Assembly: GCF_004193775.1 (NCBI RefSeq)
Contig: NC_041016.1
Span: forward strand, 38,734,547 to 38,798,546
Direction of reading: 5' to 3'
DNA: 64,000 nt
DNA from: Glycine soja
Lineage: Eukaryota; Streptophyta; Magnoliopsida; Fabales; Fabaceae
In this document: in pieces, positions 24,130-34,379 of the stretch
Layout of the letters: every line of letters starts with the position of its first letter
How positions within the stretch are numbered: position 1 is the stretch's first letter
Position numbers and translations under genes: made by a program
Notes under the pieces: model-generated
What the model saw: the letters and a program-made list of their open reading frames with translations, nothing else
Database searches by the model: none
Told to the model about the DNA's origin: nothing

Positions 24130-25131
24130 ATGGCCTCCAGGAAACATAAGAGCATTGGGGCAAGGACAACTGCTCAGTATGATACTAGACGGTTCCATTC
24201 ACTTGATGCTTGGAACCGTTATATAAATAATGTCTTGGGAATGAGCATTTTGCCAGAGAGGAAGGTTGAGATATACCACATAGAGTTCGATGACTTCAAG
24301 ACAAAGTTGGAGAGGCATAATCTTCACAAACGCCTCACCAACTTGGCTGATGGGACCATTGATGTTGCTTTGGTGAAGGAATTTTATGCTAATCTCTACA
24401 GCTCTGAGGGTCCTTCACCAAAGCAAGCCAGGGTTAGGGGCCACCTGGTGAAGATAGACGCCGACAGCCTCAACACATATCTTGAGACTCCTGTAGTTCT
24501 AGAAGAGGGGGAGACTTTACCCACCTACTCTAGGTACTACAGGTTGCCCATAGATCACAGAGAGATTGAGGTTGCTTTCTACATACCTGGGAGGGGGTTC
24601 ATTTTGAATGGTAAAGGCCATCCGGGGAGGATTCTCGGGAAGGATCTGACTACCTTGGCCCAGGTGTGGAGTGTTCTGTCTTACTCCAACCTGGCCCCTA
24701 CATCTCATACATTAAATCTCACTATGGATAGAGCCAGGTTGATCTTTGGCCTGGTCTCTCATATGGATATGAACATCGACGCTCTCATCTCAAGACATAT
24801 GACTTCTATTGCCCAATCTAACTCTTGCAGACTTGGGTTTCCTGCTTTGATCACCGCCTTATGCCGAGCCCAAGGGGTTGTCTCTGACAGCCTCACATTT
24901 GAGTGCCTGAGCCTGGCCATTAACTTGGCCTACATCAGGAAGAACTGTTGGAACATTGATGATCTAACAGTTGCTTTCCAGGGGACTAGGAGGGCGAGGG
25001 CGAGGCCAACGGATATTCCATCTTCTTCTACAGCTCCAGCACCTACTCCAACATCTACTTTTGCAGCTCCTTCAATTCCAGCTCATGTTGACTCGCAGCG
25101 CTTTGAAGCTATGCTTCAAAGTATCCATTAG
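24130..25131 (+). CDS. Putative plant transposon protein domain ORF (PF20167-like) of the Athila-like element
   Basis: An open frame of 333 codons starts at MASRKHKSIG. An upstream in-frame ATG at 24109 would add seven residues, but the ATG at 24130 follows a pyrimidine tract and TTACAG, a good 3' splice site. I recognise the fold family only as the plant transposon protein domain often found in Athila/Tat elements: an N-terminal DxxRF-type segment, central PTYSRYYRLPI, then LGFPALITALCRAQGV at about residues 237-252. The tail is a Pro/Thr/Ser-rich linker. After the stop at 25129-25131 the same frame continues with Pro/Ser/Glu-rich sequence broken by several stops to about 25608, so the ORF was once longer. 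The function is unknown; an envelope-like or accessory role has been suggested for ORFs in this position. Confidence 0.7.
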   Translation: MASRKHKSIGARTTAQYDTRRFHSLDAWNRYINNVLGMSILPERKVEIYHIEFDDFKTKLERHNLHKRLTNLADGTIDVALVKEFYANLYSSEGPSPKQARVRGHLVKIDADSLNTYLETPVVLEEGETLPTYSRYYRLPIDHREIEVAFYIPGRGFILNGKGHPGRILGKDLTTLAQVWSVLSYSNLAPTSHTLNLTMDRARLIFGLVSHMDMNIDALISRHMTSIAQSNSCRLGFPALITALCRAQGVVSDSLTFECLSLAINLAYIRKNCWNIDDLTVAFQGTRRARARPTDIPSSSTAPAPTPTSTFAAPSIPAHVDSQRFEAMLQSIH

Positions 25132-26901
25132 GGTCAGATTATATTGCTGTAGAGTCTACAGGTGATAGCTCCTCCAGGATCCATCCTATCAGTGGAGCAG
25201 TTTTTAGAGAGGGTAGCCTAGCCTGGGACCCAACCTTCTCTTGATAGGGAAGGTGAAGGTCCCACAGCCCAGGTACCCCAACAGGTACAGGATGCTTCCT
25301 CCGAGACCACCATTCCAGAGCCATTCACTCTTCATCCTGAGGCAGGGGAAGAACAGGCGAGACCAGAGATTGCTGCTACTCCTGAGAGATCACTAGAGGG
25401 CATATCAGAGCCTCCTACTCCAGTAGCAGACCTCTCCTCACCACAGCCTGCATCTGACCCTTCCACTCTTATACTTAACATACCAGAGTACTAAACCACA
25501 CCAGTCCTGGCACTGAACACCTCTCCTCCAACTACTCCAGTACTTCACTTGACAGATGAGGAGGATGCTCAGACTTAGGATACACAGGATCTATCTCAGG
25601 ACTTTTAAATTCTTGATGATTTTTCTTTTTGGATAATGATTATAACTATATTAGTTCCTGTACATTGTTTTTAGTGATTTTGATTTATGTTTATATACTT
25701 ATGTTTTTTGTGGATAGTTGGTATGCTTGTTTTGAAGCATATGGAACAGTTTTACTTGATCATGATGATTATGCAATGAAAAACTTTTATCTTTTTGTGA
25801 AATGGGTGTTATAGACTGATTTTGGATTGAATGCATGATTATGATGAAGATTGTGTTTCTTTTCATAAGTTTGAGCTAGTGTGTATGTTAGAAAAAGAAA
25901 GAACAATAATGTGAGCTTGCAATTAGAATTGTTAGTTAGTAGACAAGTTGATTGAGAAAGGAAAGCTTGAACCATAACCGGTGAGAGTGTGATCTTAAAC
26001 TGTGAGTGAACGACTAGCATTGAGTAATAGTCTTTGCGCCAATCTTTGAATTTTAGAATGAAATGTATGAATGAGGACATGATGAAGGCCATGATTGTAT
26101 ATACAAGCCAATTGACTAAAAAGCTTACCTTGAATTATAATTGTATCCTTTGCACCCTTTGTGAGCTAAATTACATTTTCAAAATTGAACCCTAAACTTG
26201 AATGAATATATCCAGATACCTTGCTTAGATTCTAGGAGAGTAGATGGTTCAAGGCAATTTACCCCAAATTTGGGGGAGTTAACCAGGATGTAAAGTGAAA
26301 GGTAAAGCACATCAACACACACAACAAATAAGTTGTGTTAAAAAAAAAAGAAATCAAAGAAAGTGTGTGTTGTTGTAATAAGGTCAAATACAAGTTAAAG
26401 TGAAAGGCTAGTGAATAAGCTAATTGTATTGAAAAGACTACTTGGATAAGTCTAGGAATTGTGCTCTCTTAGAATCTAAGCCTTTGAATCCTAGAAAAAC
26501 CAATTATTTTTGTAGCCAAGCCTCACTACAAGCTTGTGAAAGTCCTTCTGATTCTGTTTATGCATTTCTAACTTTATGGCTTGAGATGAAGTTCAAAGAT
26601 TGGACCTCTTGCTAGTTGTTATTGATGAATAGCTTAAACACTTGAGCTTGAGTGAAACAATAGTTGTGAGACTGTGGTTTAAGCTACTTTCCTTGATATC
26701 TATCTTACGCCTAAATTCATCTAATTGTACAGGTTACATTTTATTCTTCTTTTTGAATAATTGCATGCTTTGTGAAAGACAAGTGATGAGGGCGTTTTTC
26801 TTCATTCTTTTATCATGCAATCAATAGTTTTTGTTGCATACAGCTTTGAACTTAGTCACTGCATATTATTGTCACTTGGGGACCAGTGAGCTGTTCTTTA
26901 T

Positions 26902-26943
26902 TTGCTTGCTTGAGGACAAGCAAAACTGTAAATTTGGGGGAGT
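26902..26943 (+). other. Polypurine tract with upstream TTGCTTG/CAAGCAA hairpin
   Basis: AATTTGGGGGAGT ends one base before the 3' LTR and would prime plus-strand synthesis. Just upstream, TTGCTTG (26902-26908) and CAAGCAA (26917-26923) form a 7-bp stem around CTTGAGGA. Confidence 0.75.
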
Positions 26944-28212
26944 TGTTAGTCGATGAATATGACTAACTTTAGTGTGAGAAATCTGTGAAAATTGTATCTA
27001 ACTCCTTCCATTTATGGTTATTTTGTAGTGTTGTAATTACTTTTTGTTAAAGATAGGTAATAAATACTTAGTACACCCATTTTGTGTATTTAATAATCAT
27101 TTCCTCTTAATTTTAGGTTAATTAGGCAAGTTTGTGCAATGCTAATTTTGATCTGCTCGCTAAGCCAATCTGCCGGCTCAGCGAGCCATCCGTTGAGTGC
27201 AACACTCCATCCATTGAGCGCGAGGAATAATCTGGAAAAAAGGATGAGTTGTGCATGTTCCCTGAGCAAGCTGTCATCCTTCTAAGCGCACTGCTTGAGT
27301 CCATCCGCTGAGCGAGAAGACACGCGCTAAGCCGAAATTTACTAATGCGCGCTAAGCGGTCCAGATTCGCGCTAAGCGCACAAGCACCAACAAGGCCACC
27401 TATTTAAGCCTGAAATCAGAAATGGAGAGGGAGTTTGGGCAATTCTTGAAGTTTTTGCATGTTTAGAGATTTCTAGAGAGAGAAAGGTCCAAGTTCCAGA
27501 GAGTTTTGAGAGCTTTTGTTGTGCGAAGACTGACAGAGAACTGAGCATGAAGAGGAAGCCATCCTGAGAGCATGAGATGAGTCTGTGAGTGATTGTGAGG
27601 TTCTAGAGGTGGAGGAGACATCCCCACTAGTATTTCTTCAATCCTTCATTTTTTTCTTCTTTTTGTTGTAAAGGAAGCTTCCCAAATATGGAGAGCCAAA
27701 TCCTCTGTTGGTTCTTCCTGGTCTGATTCTTAAAACTTGATAGGACAGGGCTAGTTTATCGTATTATCACGAGGGATCGGGGTACGTTAACCTAGTTGTT
27801 TGTATGTTTGTCTTAATGCGGTTCTGGTTGAGTTTAGTCCAACAAGAGGAATCTGAGGATGATGCTTGATCAGGATTAGGCTAGACTATCATGAGGAATC
27901 GGGGTTTAGCATTTTAGGAGACACCATAGAACACATGAACATTGTTAAGTAGAGAATATCCTTATAACATCAGGCACCTAATAGGAAGACCAACATGTTG
28001 TCTACTTGTCTTTACATATCATTACTCACGTGATTTTTCTTTTAATAGTTAGTTTACATACCTGTTCATAGTACACATATATCTTTTCATACTAGACACC
28101 TATTCACTGAATATAGCTTTACCAAGTAACATAAGTTCCTCGAGAGTTTGATACTCGGTTCTTACCGTTTTATACTATTTGCGCGATTCGGTGCACTTGC
28201 CGTGTTCGAACA
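26944..28212 (+). repeat. 3' LTR of the Athila-like element
   Basis: It starts TGTTAGTCGATG, ends TGTTCGAACA and is 1,269 bp long. A TATTTAAG box lies at 27401-27408 after the GCTAAGCG word array (27156-27380). It lacks about 144 bp present in the 5' LTR (junction near 27719). Scattered substitutions against the 5' copy indicate a fairly old insertion. Confidence 0.88.
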
Positions 28213-29084
28213 CCATTCCATGTAGGGGAACCTACAACTTGAAGAAGATGACAAAAGCTCAAATGATAGCCCATGTGACTAAGATCCATGAGGCTCAACA
28301 GAAGAAGAGAGCTACTATTGAGATTGTTGAGAAAGAAGCTGCCGAGGATGAAGCTACCACTATTAAGAATTTACTAAAACTATGGACGAAATTGTTGTGT
28401 GTAGGGTCCTCATTGACCTTACAAACATTGGTGTCATGGATGAGACTGTGAAGTGTCCAATGCAGGTATGGCTAATAGAGTTGAATCCCTTATTCTGGAT
28501 CCTGGGTCCAAGCAGCCAACAACTTCAAATGAAGCCACCTCTCGGGATAAGGGTGACCATGATGTTGTAATTGTATGCTCAACAAGTTCTACTCCTACCC
28601 CTCTCAATTAAACCTGCCACCATTACTCGTGATCAGGTTCAAGATATGATAGGATATGCAATGGAGTCCTTTGCAGAATGTCAACGACAAGAGAATAAGT
28701 AGCTTCACCTGTCTATGCAGAATGCCATCACAATGTAGTTTCCTAACCTAGGTTTCATCCTTTTACAAAACATCTAACAAGCTAAGTTGTCAATGCTTGG
28801 AGCTATTGTTGCACCTGCAGTTGCACTTTCACCTATTTCTCAACCACTCTCCATACCTGCCTCTCTTGAACCTCCATCATAACCTTTGGCTCTGATACCA
28901 CCACCACCTTCATCCTCTCCACCACCTTCCTAACCTCCACTGCCACCACCCTCTCAAGACTAATGATGATGTTCTTCAATTTTTCTATCTTTGAACCTAC
29001 CTTTTGCTTATGACAAAAAGGGGAGAAATAGGAATTTTGATTGTAATGAAAAATGTTTTTTTTATATAAAAGCAGTCTTAATGT

Positions 29085-29140
<56 letters not shown>

Positions 29141-29302
29141 TCTATTTTATCCGTTACACTCTGTTGTTATTTTTTTATATATACATGTCATTTTCTTGCC
29201 ATGCTTGAACTTACGGGGAGTTTGACTATATTAGATTCTTTCTTATAACTATGTTCTTTAAATCAAAATTTATACTGTTTGTGATCATCAAAAGGAGGAT
29301 AT
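28213..29302 (+). pseudogene. Decayed Copia (SIRE/Maximus-like) 3' domain, right part
   Basis: Broken frames include a Lys/Ala/Glu-rich helix (MTKAQMIAHV... near 28248) and a Pro/Ser-rich tail (28800-28960) interrupted by TAG and TAA codons. Downstream come ATGACAAAAAGGGGAGAAA (about 29010) and a PPT-like CATCAAAAGGAGGATAT ending at the LTR. The last two are typical of the SIRE/Maximus 3' end. Any envelope-like identity is unproven. Confidence 0.4.
29088..29141. repeat. Compound (CA)n(TA)n microsatellite
   Basis: About 16 CA dinucleotides are followed directly by about ten TA dinucleotides. Confidence 0.95.
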
Positions 29303-30345
29303 TGTTAGGTCTGAATGACCATGCATCTCACCCACCCAAGATTTTGATTTATGACATAAGTATAAACTATTGATATTTTAATGGGTTTTTGACAAGTGAA
29401 CAAATTTATTGTGCTAAAGGAGTACCGTCCATAACTATAGAGAGTACGCTCCATTTTAACCTAATGTCCAACATGCTATATTCAGTAAGCATCCATTCTT
29501 GTGCATAACAACATAACATGCTATCATAAGGTAAATTCGTACGTACATTCTCAAGGATTGAGTATCATGGAATAGGGAAGTTCACATGTACTATTTTATT
29601 CAAATTCTGTTTATTTCTATTACGTTTAAATAGCTAACATTTGAATTCAAGAAAAGGACAACATAGAAGAGACTAGAAGACCTTCGTGGAATATTCCCTG
29701 GAAGGTCGCTTTCACAAATGTTAAAAAGCACATGGCATTGTCTGCAGTTCTTATAAAATCCCTGCCATTCAGAGCTTGACACGTTGACCAATTCCTCTAT
29801 GTGAGGCAATGGTTGTTTTAAGATAACGATGCAAATCCCACAATGGATACCTCACTGAAGTCTATAAAAGGATAATGAAGCAACTGGCAAAAAACGAGAA
29901 AAAGAAAGAACAAGAGCGCAAGAAAAATACTTGAGGCAAAACTTTGTGACAAATACTATATGTTCTAACACTGTTATTTTTCTTTGCAAAGCAAAGTAGT
30001 TTGTATTTATGCTTAATTGTATATTCACTCTCTATGAGTGTTTAGAATACTTGTATTCAATCAAACATTTGTTTGTGAAAGCCAAAGTGACTTAGTGTTA
30101 AAAAATACTTGGGTTCTTAGATTCTTGGGGAGTCTAGAAGATACCAAAAGTGGTGTTAAGAATACTTGTAAAGCCAGGAGTGGAGGTTAGAATACTTGTC
30201 TGTAATCAGTTATTGATTAGAAGAACCCTTTACTAGTGAGTAAAGGAGAGCTGGACATAGCTCAGGTTGAGCGAACCAGTATAAACCAAGTGTTTCAACT
30301 TTTCTCCATTTGTTTTATCGAGTATTCTTATTACATTTTCTAACA
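29303..30345 (+). mobile_element. 3' LTR of a SIRE/Maximus-like Copia element
   Basis: The LTR begins TGTTAGGTCTGAATG and ends ATTTTCTAACA, with 6-bp inverted termini TGTTAG/CTAACA. A TATA box CTATAAAAGG lies near 29863. The preceding PPT-like purine run and decayed coding sequence make it a 3' LTR rather than a solo. The 5' LTR is not in the window. Confidence 0.7.
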
Positions 30346-30491
30346 TCACTTTACACCAAGTGCTTATTCGAAAAATTGTTTTAAAAACCTCTTATTTATC
30401 ATCGGATGACCACTATAAAAGCAAGGACTTTGAGTCCTATGAAATCATAAAGCAAAGGACGTTGAGTCCTATAAAACAAGCCAATAGGTAC

Positions 30492-32112
30492 TGTCGCAAC
30501 GTGCCCTTCGCGGGCGAGCGAGGGCGAGGCTCACGGGTGCGCTTTCCAAAGGAGGAAAGATGCGCGGAGTCGCCACCAACGTTTATTTGTGGAAAACGTC
30601 GGGAAAACCGAAGGAAACCGGTCAAAATGAAAATTCTAAGTTCGGGAGTTGTATTTACGTTTGAGGAAGGTATTAGCACCTCTCACATTTGTCTCATAGG
30701 ACAACAACTCATTTTTTAGAATTGTGGAAATTGTGTTACCTTACCTTTTATTTCTTTTTATTTTTTGAGGTCGACAAAAGCGGGGCTTTTGCTCCTACGT
30801 ACCCTCCATCAAAGAGGAAGTCAGACCTACGTAGTTCTTTCTTACGCGTGAATCAAGTGATTCTTTTTACATGAAAAGTGATCATTTTAAGGCGTTGGAC
30901 CTTAAAAATGATCCATTTTACTTGGTAAGAAACTGAAATGATAAACTTTCCAAATCCTATTTTTGTGGACGAGCTTGACTAGGCGAGTTGATTTTAGCCT
31001 TAATTTCACTTTAGTTATTTAGTCAATTCAATTAAGAATGAGAAATCCCAAAGAGAAAACGTCCGATTGATCTTTCGCTTTTATTTTACTAAAAGATATT
31101 TTTTGATTATTATATTATTATTTTACCTCTTTTTTGATTTCCAATGTGGTTACGGCACGACCGAACGGTCGGAATTCATTTTAACCAAAATTAACGGATG
31201 ATGCGATTCAAACGATCGGTGGAAATTTATTTTATTTTTAGATTAAGCGAGAAATGACTTAAATAAATGGCTTAAGCACGTCAAAAGAGGGTATAAAAAG
31301 TAAATGGAAACGAGAATAAAAATACATGAAACAAAATGTGGACCACCACGGGTACATAGAATGAATTGAAAATCTTGGTTTGAGGTACTTACCCGTTGAA
31401 AACTGAAGAAAACGAAGAACGAACGATGAATCTTGAAGAACGGTCGAGAATCTTCGCATAATTACTCATGGAAACATTACGGAAGCGCCTCGGCTTGGAT
31501 TTTCTTCACGGAAATAATTTTCCTCAGCAAATTCGAAAGAGAGAGGAGTGCCTAAGAAGGCTGAACCCTTTTCCTCTTCACTTCTCCCCCTATTTATAGC
31601 AAAATAGGGGAGAAGCTTGCCACCCAGCTTGCCCAGGCGAGCTCAGCTCACCCAGGCGAGCAAGGTTGCTTCCTCCAGAAGCAACAACCTTCTGGAGGAA
31701 GGATCTGGAAGGCCCAAGTGGGCCAGATTGCTATTTGCACCCCCCTTTTACTAAATGCACCCCCTTCTATTTTTTTGGTAATTCTTTTTCCGTAACGTTA
31801 CGAAACTTTACGAATTTCGTAACGATACTTATTTTCCTTCTGCAAGGTTACGAATCCTTACGGATTATGTATTTACTCTTTTTTAGCTTTCGAAGAAGTT
31901 ACGAAAACTCACGGATTGTGCAAAAACACCTCTTTTCGATTTCCACCACATTACGGAATTTCACGGATCGCGCAAGCCTGCTTCCTTTTTATTTCTGACA
32001 CGTCTCGGGACTTCATTTATTATGCAACAAAGGACGCCAAGTATCTCCAAGAGGCTAACCAAAGGTTGCATGTCATCAAGTAATAATCCCCGGACGAAAT
32101 TAGGGTATGACA
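30492..32112 (-). repeat. 3' LTR of the Tat element
   Basis: It is 1,621 bp. Minus-strand ends are TGTCATACCC...CGTTGCGACA. CTATAAATA at 31599-31591 is the TATA box. GCCCAGGCGAGC-type palindromic words (31621-31663) sit just upstream of it. A GTAAGT splice-donor-like site lies downstream at 31392-31387. By eye it differs from the other LTR at roughly 30 positions plus a 20-bp indel. Confidence 0.93.
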
Positions 32113-32130
32113 GTTGCCCCTCTTTACTTA
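32113..32130 (-). other. Polypurine tract of the Tat element
   Basis: On the minus strand GTAAAGAGGGGCAAC abuts the 3' LTR start TGTCATACC. Confidence 0.8.
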
Positions 32131-32369
32131 CCTCTCATCGGAGATAAGAGGAAAGCAAAGATAGGACATTGATTTCATCCGTCCTGCCCTTTCCGTGATG
32201 ACGACTCTCGTCTCTACTCCTTTTTTCTTCTGCACAAAAAAAAATACAAACAACAACAAGCACAATGAACATAATATACATATACACATATACACATATT
32301 TGGCGAAGGAACCGATCCGAAAAACAACAGAATAACGTGTTTCCCAGTCACCTGAGGCTTCGCGGTTGA

Positions 32370-34370
32370 TAATGGAGGACACATGAACAACACTAGGCAA
32401 TGCCATTCATGGGGCTCCGCAAAAAGGTGGAGAATGGAGGATTGCCTTGAGGGTCCGCACTTAGGCAATCATGAAGCGCAGCTCCAAACTCAAAAGTGGA
32501 GGACACATGAACAGCGCTAGGCAATAACATTCATGGGGCTCCGAAAAAAGGTGGAGAATGGAGGATTGCCTTGAGGGTCCGCACTTAGGCAATCATGAAA
32601 CATAGCTCCAAACTCGAAAGTGGAGGACACATGAACAGCCCTAAGCAATAACATTCACGTGGCTCCGAAAAAGGGTGAGAATGGAGGATTGCCTTGAGGG
32701 TCCTCACTTAGGCAATCATGAAACACAGCTCCAAACTCGAAAGTGGAGGACACATGAACAGCCCTAAGCAATAACATTCATGTGGCTCCAAAAAAGGGTG
32801 AGAATGGAGGATTGCCTTGAGGGTCCTCACTTAGGCAATCATGAAACACAGCTCCAAACTCGAAAGTGGAGGACACATGAACAGCCCTAAGCAATAACAT
32901 TCATGTGGCTTCGAAAAAGGGTGAGAATGGAGGATTGCCTTGAGGGTCCTCACTTAGGCAATCATGAAACACAGCTCCAAACTCGAAAGTGGAGGACACA
33001 TGAACAGCCCTAAGCAATAACATTCATGTGGCTCCAAAAAAGGGTGAGAATGGAGGATTGCCTTGAGGGTCCTCACTTAGGCAATCATGAAACACAGCTC
33101 CAAACTCGAAAGTGGAGGACACATGAACAGCCCTAAGCAATAACATTCATGTGGCTCTGGAAAAGGGTGAGAATGGAGGATTGCCTTGAGGGTCCTCACT
33201 TAGGCAATCATGAAACACAGCTCCAAACTCGAAAGTGGAGGACACATGAACAGCCCTAAGCAATAACATTCATGTGGCTCCGAAAAAGGGTGAGAATGGA
33301 GGATTGCCTTGAGGGTCCTCACTTAGGCAATCATGAAACACAGCTCCAAACTCGAAAGTGGAGGACACATGAACAGCCCTAAGCAATAACATTCATGTGG
33401 CTCCAAAAAAGGGTGAGAATGGAGGATTGCCTTGAGGGTCCTCACTTAGGCAATCATGAAACACAGCTCCAAACTCGAAAGTGGAGGACACATGAACAGC
33501 CCTAAGCAATAACATTCATGTGGCTCTGGAAAAGGGTGAGAATGGAGGATTGCCTTGAGGGTCCTCACTTAGGCAATCATGAAACACAACTCCAAACTCG
33601 AAAGTGAAGGACACATGAACAGCCCTAAGCAATAACATTCATGTGGCTCCGGAAAAGGGTGAGAATGGAGGATTGCCTTGAGGGTCCTCACTTAGGCAAT
33701 CATGAAACACAGCTCCAAACTCGAAAGTGGAGGACACATGAACAGCCCTAAGCAATAACATTCATGTGGCTCCGAAAAAGGGTGAGAATGGAGGATTGCC
33801 TTGAGGGTCCTCACTTAGGTAATCATGAAACACAACTCCAAACTCGAAAGTGGAGGACACATGAACAACCCTAAGCAATAACATTCATGTGGCTCCGAAA
33901 AGGGTGAGAATGGAGGATTGCCTTGAGGGTCCTCACTTAGGCAATCATGAAACACAGCTCCAAACTCGAAAGTGGAGGACACATGAACAGCCCTAAGCAA
34001 TAACATTCATGTGGCTCCGGAAAAGGGTGAGAATGGAGGATTGCCTTGAGGGTCCTCACTTAGGCAATCATGAAACACAACTCCAAACTCGAAAGTGGAG
34101 GACACATGAACAGCCCTAAGCAATAACATTCATGTGGCTCCGGAAAAGGGTGAGAATGGAGGATTGCCTTGAGGGTCCTCACTTAGGCAATCATGAAACA
34201 CAGCTCCAAACTCGAAAGTGGAGGAAACATGAACAACCCTAAGCAATAACATTCATGTGGCTCCGAAAAAGGGTGAGAATGGAGAATTGCACTAAGCAAT
34301 CACTACGCATGACTCCAAACTCGAAGGTGGAGGACGCATGAACGAAAACGCAATTCATGGGGCTCCGAAA
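32370..34370. repeat. 123-bp minisatellite, about 16 copies
   Basis: Units containing GGAGGATTGCCTTGAGGGTCC, TCACTTAGGCAATCATGAAAC and CAGCCCTAAGCAATAACATT repeat at a nearly constant 123-bp spacing (for example GGCTCC at 32661, 32784, 32907 and 33030). The outer copies are the most diverged. Diagnostic variants after GGCT (CCAAAAAA, CTGGAAAA, CCGAAAAA) recur in the same order at 33030-33276 and from 33399, so amplification involved multi-unit blocks. It sits between the spacer and the PPT, in the element's 3' untranslated region. No unit-spanning ORF survives. Confidence 0.95.
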
Positions 34371-34379
34371 AAGATTGGC

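Larger units (their letters stand above)
16573..28212 (+). mobile_element. Non-autonomous Athila-type Gypsy retrotransposon
   Basis: In order: 5' LTR (16573-17985), tRNA-Asp-type PBS (17992-18009), gag-protease remnant (18137-22187), post-ORF hairpin motif (22330-22364), a GCTAAGCG-rich spacer, a plant-transposon-domain ORF (24130), PPT (about 26930-26943) and 3' LTR (26944-28212). Reverse transcriptase, RNase H and integrase are missing, so movement needed a helper. A Copia solo LTR lies inside the protease. Flanking pentamers are GTATC and CCATT, which do not match, so the expected target duplication is lost or the ends were rearranged. From about 25610 to 26900 there is non-coding spacer with nothing recognised. 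Confidence 0.85.

Noticed and set aside
28833..29120. Minus-strand ORF beginning with alternating Val-Cys
   Set aside because: The start is translation of the CA microsatellite, and the rest is antisense to the Pro-rich remnant.
32370..34370. Regularly spaced repeats considered as a CRISPR-like array
   Set aside because: The 123-bp units are contiguous tandem copies without unique spacers, in a plant retrotransposon.
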